Shown here one piece after another: positions 1 through 6,340 of a stretch of DNA of 7,810 nt. The stretch lies in contig JAHIPJ010000035.1 of NCBI GenBank assembly GCA_018894445.1, positions 1 to 7,810 of the forward strand, written 5' to 3'. The translations under genes and the position numbers were made by a program. Below the pieces are notes generated by a model. The model saw only the letters and a program-made list of their open reading frames with translations, searched no databases and was not told where the DNA came from. This DNA is from Actinomycetota bacterium (lineage in GTDB: Bacteria > Actinomycetota > Humimicrobiia > Humimicrobiales > Humimicrobiaceae). Positions within the stretch are counted from its first letter, which is position 1, and every line of letters starts with the position of its first letter.

Positions 1-13
1 GTACGGCTCACCA
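1..13 (+). tRNA. 3' end of a tRNA, probably tRNA-Lys (truncated by window edge)
   Basis: The first 13 bases look like the end of a tRNA: a 7-base acceptor strand ACGGCTC (3-9), discriminator A10 and an encoded CCA (11-13). The matching 5' acceptor strand would be GAGCCGT, which is typical of bacterial tRNA-Lys. A complete tRNA with the same CCA-encoding style begins only 5 bases later, so a tandem tRNA cluster is likely. Everything that would prove it (anticodon, D and T arms) lies outside the window; the Lys identity is an inference from the acceptor sequence alone. Confidence 0.6.
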
Positions 14-18
14 TTTCT

Positions 19-105
19 GCGAGAGTGGCGGAATTGGCAGACGCGCTAGACTTAGGATCTAGTGGGGTAACACCTATAGGGGTTCAAGTCCCCTCTCTCG
101 CACCA
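19..105 (+). tRNA. tRNA-Leu, anticodon UAG
   Basis: Complete class II tRNA. The acceptor stem GCGAGAG (19-25) pairs perfectly with CTCTCGC (95-101), followed by discriminator A102 and an encoded CCA (103-105). The D stem is 28-30/42-44 with GG at 36-37 in the loop. The anticodon stem CTAGA/TCTAG (46-50/58-62) closes the loop CTTAGGA, giving anticodon TAG (53-55), which reads CUA and probably other CUN leucine codons. A long variable arm (63-77) can form a small stem (66-68/72-74), as expected for tRNA-Leu. The T stem AGGGG/CCCCT (78-82/90-94) encloses TTCAAGT. All stems are intact, so it should be functional. It is probably co-transcribed with the tRNA ending at position 13. Confidence 0.97.
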
Positions 106-151
106 ATTAAGACATAAATTATTTCAAACAATATAAAACTAACTGAATAGA

Positions 152-172
152 AAATATGCCAGTGGCATATTT
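152..172 (+). repeat. Perfect 9-bp hairpin, 3-base loop, between tRNA-Leu and tig
   Basis: AAATATGCC (152-160) and GGCATATTT (164-172) are perfect reverse complements around the loop AGT. It is the strongest local fold in the 191-base intergenic region 106-296. No T-run follows (the next bases are CCAGGGA), so it is not a classical intrinsic terminator. It could be a processing or protective 3' structure of the tRNA transcript, or a dyad operator upstream of the tig promoter. A weaker hairpin (185-189/196-200, AAGAG/CTCTT, 6-base loop) follows it. Confidence 0.6.
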
Positions 173-210
173 CCAGGGATTTGAAAGAGCTGACACTCTT
201 CGTAATTGGT

Positions 211-238
211 TTGTATTTTATTTATTTTCTATTATAAT
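211..238 (+). promoter_or_regulatory. Probable sigma-70-type promoter for tig operon
   Basis: A consensus -10 hexamer TATAAT lies at 233-238. A weak -35 candidate, TTGTAT at 211-216, sits 16 bases upstream; TTGGTT at 206-211 is an alternative with overlong spacing. The stretch between is very T-rich. Transcription would begin near 245, leaving a leader of about 50 bases before the tig start. The perfect -10 and the position ahead of a five-gene run support this; the region is AT-rich enough that a chance -10 cannot be excluded. Confidence 0.5.
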
Positions 239-282
239 ATGAGTCTTAATGTTGAAATAGAACTAACCCACTACTGGTGTTT

Positions 283-290
283 AAGGAGGA
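283..290 (+). promoter_or_regulatory. Ribosome binding site deciding the TTG start of tig
   Basis: AAGGAGGA (283-290) is a near-perfect Shine-Dalgarno sequence 6 bases before the TTG at 297. No in-frame ATG lies at that spacing, so the site fixes the unusual TTG start. It is the strongest ribosome binding site in the operon. Confidence 0.85.
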
Positions 291-296
291 TTTTAC

Positions 297-1718
297 TTGA
301 GTTATGAGATAAAAAACCAGAAGAAGATTGATTTAAACAAGGTTAAATTAGATATAGAGATTTCAAATAATTATTTAAAAAAGTATATTGGCAAAGCCTA
401 TAAAAATATATCTCAAAAAGCAAATATTCCCGGTTTTAGAAAAGGTAAGATTCCCTATCAAATAATAGATGCAAATTTTGGTAAACAGTATGTACTAAAT
501 GAAGCTGCCAGTCTTTCAATTTCTGAATTATATCCGGATATGATTATGGAATCCAATCTAAAACCAATAGAGTACCCGAAAATAAAAATTACTCAGCTGG
601 CAGAGGATTTACCTTTAGGGTTTGAAGTAGAATTAGAACTAGAACCGGAAATAGAATTACCCGGATATAATGGTATAAAGGTTACTGTCCTTTCTACGGA
701 TGTATCTGACCAGGAATTGGAACGGCAAATAAATAATATCAGAAATAACTTTGCATCACTTGAACCGGTTGAAGATGATAGGCCAATATCTAAAGGTGAT
801 TATGTTACACTGGATTTTGATGGTGAAATTGAAGGTAAAGCATTTGAAGGCGGCAGCGCCGAAGATTATCTCTTAGAAGTTGGCTCAAATACTCTGTTTG
901 CCGAGTTTGAAAATTCGCTTATCGGAATGAAAAGAGGTATTAAGAAAAATGTAATACTTATATTGCCTGAAAATATTGAAAATAAGGATCTAGAGGGCAA
1001 GCAGGCAAACTTCAGCATTTTTATAAAGGAGATAAAGAAGAAGGTATTACCTGAAATCAACGAGGAGTTTTTGAAAAACTTAGGTGACTATAAAGATGCA
1101 GATGACTTTAAAGATAGCATTAAAAAGAGATTGATTGAGCAGAAAGAAAGTTTTAAAAAGGGAAAAATAATAGAAGAAATTTTTAATCATATTGTAGACA
1201 ATATAAAGTCTAATATTCCGAATGTGATGGTAACTGGTAGAATAAAACAGATTAATGAAGAGATTGATGAAGGTTTAAAGAAGCAGAAGATAAACAGGGA
1301 TAATTATCTTAAGGCTATAAATATTACAGAAGATAAGCTAAATGAAGAAATCAGGGAGAGAGCGCTAAGAGAAGTAAAAGAGTATCTGATCTTTAAGGCA
1401 TTGGAAAAGGCGGAAAAGAAAAACATAGAACCTTCAGAAGATGAAATAAAAAAAGAAAAAGATAATATCATTAGCAGATACAAAAAAGAAGAGGACATTA
1501 AAAAAATCAGAGAATTCCTTGAAAATCCTGAGGGAGAAAAAACTCTAATCCAGACTATTAAGAGAAGCAAGATAATTGATTTGCTGATCAACAGTGCGCA
1601 GGTAACAGAGGAGAAAAATACAGGCAGCGGAGGTAAAGAAGAGATATGGACACCTGATGAAGATAAGACAGGAGCCGGAAAAAAAGCTAAAAGGCTTTGG
1701 ACTCCTGGTTCAAAGTAA
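297..1718 (+). CDS. tig: Trigger factor, ribosome-associated chaperone / prolyl isomerase
   Basis: Trigger factor binds the ribosome near the peptide exit tunnel and shields nascent chains; its middle domain is an FKBP-type peptidyl-prolyl isomerase. All three family domains are visible in the 473 residues. The N-terminal ribosome-binding domain (about 1-125) carries the signature GFRKGKIP at 46-53. An FKBP-like domain spans about 160-248 (KGDYVTLDFDGEIEGKAFEGG at 166-186, minus the usual small variations). A helical, Lys/Glu-rich C-terminal chaperone domain runs to about 435. The start is TTG, fixed by a strong ribosome binding site. The protein is longer than the roughly 430 residues of E. 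coli TF because of a low-complexity tail (about 437-473) with IWTP at 450-453 and LWTPGSK at 467-473. It is first in the run leading to clpP and clpX, a widely conserved folding/degradation neighbourhood. The function is secure; the role of the tail is unknown. Confidence 0.97.
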   Translation: MSYEIKNQKKIDLNKVKLDIEISNNYLKKYIGKAYKNISQKANIPGFRKGKIPYQIIDANFGKQYVLNEAASLSISELYPDMIMESNLKPIEYPKIKITQLAEDLPLGFEVELELEPEIELPGYNGIKVTVLSTDVSDQELERQINNIRNNFASLEPVEDDRPISKGDYVTLDFDGEIEGKAFEGGSAEDYLLEVGSNTLFAEFENSLIGMKRGIKKNVILILPENIENKDLEGKQANFSIFIKEIKKKVLPEINEEFLKNLGDYKDADDFKDSIKKRLIEQKESFKKGKIIEEIFNHIVDNIKSNIPNVMVTGRIKQINEEIDEGLKKQKINRDNYLKAINITEDKLNEEIRERALREVKEYLIFKALEKAEKKNIEPSEDEIKKEKDNIISRYKKEEDIKKIREFLENPEGEKTLIQTIKRSKIIDLLINSAQVTEEKNTGSGGKEEIWTPDEDKTGAGKKAKRLWTPGSK

Positions 1719-1724
1719 ATAAAA

Positions 1725-1731
1725 AAGAGAG
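1725..1731 (+). promoter_or_regulatory. Ribosome binding site favouring ATG 1741 for clpP
   Basis: AAGAGAG (1725-1731) is the only purine-rich site before clpP. It abuts the first in-frame ATG (1732) with no spacer but lies 9 bases before the second ATG (1741), so the second is the better start. The site is moderate, lacking GGAGG. Confidence 0.5.
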
Positions 1732-1740
1732 ATGGTTAAA

Positions 1741-2331
1741 ATGTATAATAATTATTTGATTCCAATGGTAATTGAGCAGACTAATAGGGGAGAGCGATCT
1801 TTTGACATTTATTCGCGTTTGCTAAAAGAAAGAATAATTTTTCTGGGATTACCTGTAGATGATAATATTGCCAATTTAGTTATGGCACAGATGCTCCATC
1901 TGGAGGCAGAAGACCCGGAAAAAGACATACAGCTATATATAAATAGCCCTGGTGGAGTTGTGACTGCTGCTATGGCGGTATATGATACAATGCAGTTTAT
2001 AAAGTCCCCGGTATCCACTATTTGTATTGGTCAGGCCGCAAGCGCAGCCGCAGTTTTGCTTCTGGCAGGAGAAAAAGGCAAAAGATTTTCACTGCCTAAT
2101 TCGAGAGTTATGCTTCACCAGCCATCAGGAGATGTTTCCGGAACTACAATTGATGTAGAAATTCATGCAAAAGAGATGGTGAGAATCCGTGCTCTTCTAA
2201 ATGAGATAATCGCCAGGCATACCGGTCAGGAAGTAAAAAAAGTGGAGAAGGATACCGAAAGAGATTTTATATTAAGTGCAAAGGAAGCTAAAGAATATGG
2301 TATAGTGGATGAAGTTATTTATAAAAAATAA
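1741..2331 (+). CDS. clpP: ATP-dependent Clp protease proteolytic subunit ClpP
   Basis: ClpP is a serine peptidase that assembles into a two-ring 14-mer chamber and degrades proteins delivered by ClpX or other AAA+ partners in the cytoplasm. The product is 196 residues from ATG 1741 (199 from ATG 1732), the normal size. Family landmarks are all present: [20 protein letters not shown] near the N-terminus, YINSPGG at 66-72, the nucleophile Ser101 in GQAASAAA, His126 in MLHQPSG and Asp175 in DTERD, a complete catalytic triad. ATG 1741 is preferred because of the ribosome binding site spacing, and it leaves the short N-terminus [10 protein letters not shown] with little or no propeptide. The segment GQAASAAAV resembles actinobacterial ClpP2 more than the common GMAASMGA, but only one clpP gene is here. 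It lies 22 bases after tig and directly before its unfoldase partner clpX. Confidence 0.97.
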   Translation: MYNNYLIPMVIEQTNRGERSFDIYSRLLKERIIFLGLPVDDNIANLVMAQMLHLEAEDPEKDIQLYINSPGGVVTAAMAVYDTMQFIKSPVSTICIGQAASAAAVLLLAGEKGKRFSLPNSRVMLHQPSGDVSGTTIDVEIHAKEMVRIRALLNEIIARHTGQEVKKVEKDTERDFILSAKEAKEYGIVDEVIYKK

Positions 2332-2338
2332 TATTACC

Positions 2339-2343
2339 AGGAG
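2339..2343 (+). promoter_or_regulatory. Ribosome binding site bearing on the clpX start
   Basis: AGGAG (2339-2343) is a good Shine-Dalgarno core. It overlaps the first base of the in-frame GTG at 2343, which would leave no spacer, whereas the TTG at 2355 lies 11 bases downstream. The TTG is therefore the more plausible start, although the spacing is at the long end. Confidence 0.5.
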
Positions 2344-2354
2344 TGTGCATAAAG

Positions 2355-3635
2355 TTGCCATCAAATGACGGAAAAAAAAGTGATTTTTTAAAATGTTCTT
2401 TTTGCGGTAAATCTCAAAATCAGGTAAAAAAACTGATTGCGGGACCCGGAGTTTACGTTTGCGACGAATGTGTAGATTTGTGTAATGAGATTATAGATGA
2501 GGAATTAAAGGAAGATAGAGAAGTTTATTTCAAGGATCTTCCCAAACCTAAAGAAATATATTCAATTTTAAATGAGTATGTTGTTGATCAGGAAAGGGCA
2601 AAAAAGGTACTATCTGTAGCGGTATATAATCATTATAAAAGAGTAAAATATGAGGACAGGCCAAGCAAGGATGATACAGAAATTCAAAAAAGCAATATTT
2701 TATTAATTGGCCCGACTGGTTGCGGCAAGACTCTTCTTGCTCAAACTTTAGCCAGAATATTAAATGTTCCGTTTTGCATTGCAGATGCAACATCGCTTAC
2801 TGAGGCAGGTTATGTTGGTGAGGATGTAGAAAATATATTGCTAAGATTGATACAGGCTTCAGATTTTGATATTAAAAGAGCTGAGACCGGTATTATTTAT
2901 CTGGATGAAATAGACAAGATCAGCCGTAAATCTGAAAATCCTTCAATTACCAGAGATGTATCCGGAGAGGGGGTACAGCAAGCTCTGCTCAAAATTTTAG
3001 AAGGAACAGAAGCTAATGTTCCTCCACATGGAGGCAGAAAACATCCTCATCAGGATTTTATACAAATTAACACTACCAATATTCTTTTCATCTGCGGAGG
3101 TTCGTTTAGTGGGCTGGAAAAGATAATCGAGAGAAGAATAAATAAAAGTAGTGTTGGCTTTGTTTCAGGAAAAGTTCCAGATAAAGTTGAAAAAATTGAT
3201 AAACTTCTTCCCCAGACAATGCCGGAAGATTTATTAAAGTACGGCTTAATTCCAGAACTCATTGGAAGGCTGCCTGTAGTTAGCACTCTGTCTAGTCTTA
3301 CGGAAAATGATTTGATTAAAATTCTGGTTGAACCAAAAAATTCACTGGTCAAGCAATATAGTAAAATGTTTAAGATGGACAAAGTTGACCTGGAATTTAC
3401 AGAAGATGCTTTAATAGAGATTTCAAAACATGCTTTGCAAAGAGGAACAGGAGCAAGAGGACTCAGGGCTATTATGGAAGAGATTATGTTAAATATAATG
3501 TTTGAAATACCTGAGCGTAATGATATAAGTAAATGTATTATTACCAGAGAGGTTGTTGAAAATAAAACTGAGCCCGAGATAATTGGTAGATCAAACAAAA
3601 AAGTCTTTTTGAAAAATGAAGAAAAGTCAGCTTAA
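2355..3635 (+). CDS. clpX: ATP-dependent Clp protease ATP-binding subunit ClpX
   Basis: ClpX is a hexameric AAA+ unfoldase that recognises tagged substrates and threads them into ClpP. With the TTG start it has 426 residues, a normal length. Visible parts: the N-terminal zinc-binding domain with Cys14, Cys17, Cys36 and Cys39 (CSFCG and CDEC); Walker A GPTGCGKT at 119-126; pore loop GYVG at 152-155; Walker B IIYLDE with Asp184-Glu185; the RKH loop at 228-230; arginine finger Arg305 in LIGRLPV; sensor II Arg368 in GARGLRA. The ClpP-docking loop reads VGF (267-269) rather than the usual IGF/LGF, a conservative change that should still dock. The alternative GTG start at 2343 overlaps the ribosome binding site and would add four residues. 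It follows clpP by 23 bases, and its end abuts or overlaps valS. The zinc domain sequence is close to actinobacterial ClpX as I remember it. Confidence 0.96.
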   Translation: MPSNDGKKSDFLKCSFCGKSQNQVKKLIAGPGVYVCDECVDLCNEIIDEELKEDREVYFKDLPKPKEIYSILNEYVVDQERAKKVLSVAVYNHYKRVKYEDRPSKDDTEIQKSNILLIGPTGCGKTLLAQTLARILNVPFCIADATSLTEAGYVGEDVENILLRLIQASDFDIKRAETGIIYLDEIDKISRKSENPSITRDVSGEGVQQALLKILEGTEANVPPHGGRKHPHQDFIQINTTNILFICGGSFSGLEKIIERRINKSSVGFVSGKVPDKVEKIDKLLPQTMPEDLLKYGLIPELIGRLPVVSTLSSLTENDLIKILVEPKNSLVKQYSKMFKMDKVDLEFTEDALIEISKHALQRGTGARGLRAIMEEIMLNIMFEIPERNDISKCIITREVVENKTEPEIIGRSNKKVFLKNEEKSA

Positions 3636-3636
3636 A

Positions 3637-6315
3637 ATGCCTGGTGAGATTAAAGGCAAATACAATCCTTTAGCATTTGAACAGAAAATCTACTGGCATT
3701 GGTTTGAAAATAAATATTTTTTTGCAAAGATCGATAAATCAAAAATTCCATTCAGTATGGTAATACCACCTCCTAATGTAACCGGTTATCTTCATATCGG
3801 TCATGCCCTGAACAATATCCTGCAGGATGTGATTATCAGATATAAGAGAATGAGCGGATATAATACTACCTGGATACCCGGGACCGATCATGCAGGAATA
3901 GCTACTCAAAATGTAGTGGAAAAAACTCTGGAAGAAAAAAATATAAATAGATTTCAGCTGGGAAGAGAAAAGTTTGTAGAAGAAGTATGGCGCTGGAAAG
4001 AAAAATATGGCAGCCGGATTATAACCCAATTAAAATTGCTGGGATGCTCATGTGATTGGGACAGGGAAAGGTTTACCCTTGATAGCTGGTACTGCAAAGC
4101 GGTCACAAGAGAATTTGTGACCTTATATAGAAATGGGCTGATTTATAGAGGAAATTATATGGTTAACTGGTGTCCAAGGTGCCAGACCGCAATTTCCGAT
4201 ATTGAAGTAGAACATATCGAAAAAGAAGGAAACCTGTGGGATATAAAATATCCTTTAATTGATAAAAAAACCGGTAAGCCCAGTGATGATGAATATATAG
4301 TTGTTTCAACTACAAGACCTGAGACCATGCTTGGTGATACGGCAGTTGCTGTAAATCCAGAAGATAATAGATTCAAAAAATATAAAGGCAGGTCAGTTTA
4401 CCTCCCACTAATGGAAAGAAAAATACCTTTAATAGATGATGCTTTTGTAGATATGGAATTTGGGAGTGGGGCGGTTAAGGTTACACCAGCTCATGATCCC
4501 GATGATTTTGAAATTGGGAAAAGACATGGCCTGGAAGAAATTAATATATTTAACAAGGATGCAAGCTTAAATTTCAATGCAGGAAAATACGATGGTTTAG
4601 ACCGCAACACTGCAAGGCAAAAAGTCTTGCATGATTTAGATAAGCAGGGTTACCTGGCGGGTAAAAATATTCACAGGTCCTCAATTGGAATTTGCTCAAG
4701 GTGCAGTACTGTAATAGAGCCAAGGATTTCAATGCAGTGGTTTGTATCTATGAAGGAGCTGACCGGACCGGCTACCGCAGCAGTGAAGGAAGGAAGGGTG
4801 AAAATAATTCCCAAAAAATGGGAGAAGATATATTTCAACTGGATGGAAAATATCAGGGACTGGTGCATATCCCGCCAGCTCTGGTGGGGACACCGGATTC
4901 CGGTGTGGTATTGCAAAGATTGCAATGAGATGATAGTAAGTGAAAAAACCGCTCTAAGATGTCCAAAATGCGGTGGCAGTAATTTGGAACAGGATCAGGA
5001 TGTTCTGGATACATGGTTCAGTTCTTGTCTATGGCCCTTTGCAGTTTTTGGATGGCCGGAAGAAACTGAAGATCTCGAACATTTTTTTCCTACTGCCGTT
5101 CTTGTTACCGCTCACGATATTATCTTTTTCTGGGTAGCCAGAATGATTATGATGAGTCTGTATTTTAAAAAGGATGTCCCTTTCCGGGAAGTTTTTATCA
5201 ACCCTCTGGTAAATGATGCATTCGGGCAGAAAATGAGTAAATCCAGAGGCAATGTGGTAGATCCGGCGGATATAATTAAAAAAAATGGAACTGATGTCTT
5301 AAGATTTACTTTAACATCTTTAACTACTCCTGGAAGAAATTTGATTCTGGGCGATGAGAAGATTGAAGGGGTAAGAAATTTTGCAAATAAATTGTGGAAT
5401 GCGTCTAAATTTGTTATATCAAATTTGAGTGAAAGCAGAAATATTGACAATATAAATATAGACCATTTAAGCCTGGGTCTCTGGGACAGATGGATACTGT
5501 CCAGATTAAACCGGGTAGTAAAGGGTGTTGAAAAAAACTTAAGGAAATATAATTTTTCTTTTGCTTCAAAGCTGCTCAATAACTTTTTATGGAATGATTA
5601 TTGCGACTGGTATATTGAATCAGCAAAGGTTAGAATTTACTTTCCAAAAGATAATGATGATAAGAAAAATGCATTATTTATATTATGGTATGTTTTAGAA
5701 AGATATCTTAAGCTTCTTCATCCATTTATGCCTTTTATTACAGAACAGATCTGGCAGAATATCCCGCATAAGGGTAAAAGCATTATGGTGGAGAGTTTTC
5801 CGGAATTTGAACCGGCCCGGGTAAACAAGGATATTGAAGATAAAATAAAAATACTTTTTGACGTTATAGGCGAGATAAGAAAAATAAGATCTGAGCTTAA
5901 AATAAGTCCGGCCAGCAGGGTAAAGGTTAACCTGCTGGTTGGTGAAGATAGCTGCAAGGATGTACTGGAAAAAAACAGGGAGTATATTTGCAGTCTGGCA
6001 AAGACGAGTGAAGTAGAATTTAAGGATTGTACCAGTCAGAAAGGATATATTAAGACTACAATAGGGAATATAGATATATTTATTTATATTCTTGATGTGA
6101 TTGATATGGAACTGGAAATTAAGAGGATCAAAGATCAGATTAAAAGAGTAGATTTAGACATTGAAAAAAGTAAAAAGAAAATATCAAATCCTGATTTTAC
6201 CAGTAAAGCGCCAGAGGAAATAATTCAAAAGGAAAAGGATAAACTTTATCAGGCAGATAGGATCTGGAAAGTATTAAATGATCAGCTAGCAAGAATGGAA
6301 AGTACTGGCAAATAA
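3637..6315 (+). CDS. valS: Valyl-tRNA synthetase (ValRS)
   Basis: ValRS is a class I synthetase that attaches valine to tRNA-Val and hydrolyses mischarged threonyl-tRNA. From ATG 3637 it has 892 residues, the usual bacterial size. Seen in order: PPPNVTGYLHIGH with HIGH at 53-56; the editing (CP1) domain with TTRPET at 225-230 and TPAHDPDD at about 283-290; the KMSKS loop at 532-536; a helical anticodon-binding domain from about 613 (LWDRWILSRLN); a charged C-terminal coiled coil at about 820-888, which ValRS uses to grip tRNA. Four CxxC pairs (179/182, 353/356, 426/429, 442/445) suggest two structural zinc sites. An earlier in-frame ATG at 3616 would add seven residues and overlap clpX by 20 bases; neither start has a strong ribosome binding site. 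I prefer 3637, one base after the clpX stop, because the short N-terminus fits the family. Translation is probably coupled to clpX. No T-box leader is present directly upstream. Confidence 0.97.
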   Translation: MPGEIKGKYNPLAFEQKIYWHWFENKYFFAKIDKSKIPFSMVIPPPNVTGYLHIGHALNNILQDVIIRYKRMSGYNTTWIPGTDHAGIATQNVVEKTLEEKNINRFQLGREKFVEEVWRWKEKYGSRIITQLKLLGCSCDWDRERFTLDSWYCKAVTREFVTLYRNGLIYRGNYMVNWCPRCQTAISDIEVEHIEKEGNLWDIKYPLIDKKTGKPSDDEYIVVSTTRPETMLGDTAVAVNPEDNRFKKYKGRSVYLPLMERKIPLIDDAFVDMEFGSGAVKVTPAHDPDDFEIGKRHGLEEINIFNKDASLNFNAGKYDGLDRNTARQKVLHDLDKQGYLAGKNIHRSSIGICSRCSTVIEPRISMQWFVSMKELTGPATAAVKEGRVKIIPKKWEKIYFNWMENIRDWCISRQLWWGHRIPVWYCKDCNEMIVSEKTALRCPKCGGSNLEQDQDVLDTWFSSCLWPFAVFGWPEETEDLEHFFPTAVLVTAHDIIFFWVARMIMMSLYFKKDVPFREVFINPLVNDAFGQKMSKSRGNVVDPADIIKKNGTDVLRFTLTSLTTPGRNLILGDEKIEGVRNFANKLWNASKFVISNLSESRNIDNINIDHLSLGLWDRWILSRLNRVVKGVEKNLRKYNFSFASKLLNNFLWNDYCDWYIESAKVRIYFPKDNDDKKNALFILWYVLERYLKLLHPFMPFITEQIWQNIPHKGKSIMVESFPEFEPARVNKDIEDKIKILFDVIGEIRKIRSELKISPASRVKVNLLVGEDSCKDVLEKNREYICSLAKTSEVEFKDCTSQKGYIKTTIGNIDIFIYILDVIDMELEIKRIKDQIKRVDLDIEKSKKKISNPDFTSKAPEEIIQKEKDKLYQADRIWKVLNDQLARMESTGK

Positions 6316-6340
6316 AAACTGGTAATCAAAGTGAGAAATA

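Noticed and set aside
19..105. Phage or element attachment site at tRNA-Leu
   Set aside because: I found no second copy of the tRNA 3' end downstream and no integrase gene; the following genes are all core genes.
152..172. Hairpin as an intrinsic terminator for the tRNA genes
   Set aside because: No T-run follows the stem (CCAGGGA instead), so it does not meet the usual intrinsic terminator pattern.
239..296. Riboswitch or T-box leader upstream of tig
   Set aside because: The predicted leader is only about 50 bases, with no T-box sequence, no specifier stem-loop and no convincing aptamer fold; CCCAC/GGTG pairing near 268-279 is imperfect.
1741..2331. ClpP as an inactive paralogue
   Set aside because: Ser101, His126 and Asp175 are all present in normal contexts, so the triad is complete.
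3050..3598. 182-codon open frame on the minus strand inside clpX
   Set aside because: It is antisense to a strongly conserved clpX region, has no recognisable motif, and is explained by AT-rich composition of the coding strand.
4692..4928. 78-codon plus-strand frame overlapping valS
   Set aside because: It lies wholly within valS in another frame, has no family resemblance and is short enough to be chance.
5112..5579. 155-codon open frame on the minus strand inside valS
   Set aside because: It lies opposite the conserved KMSKS region of ValRS; the peptide is a Leu/Phe/Ser-rich shadow without domain signals.
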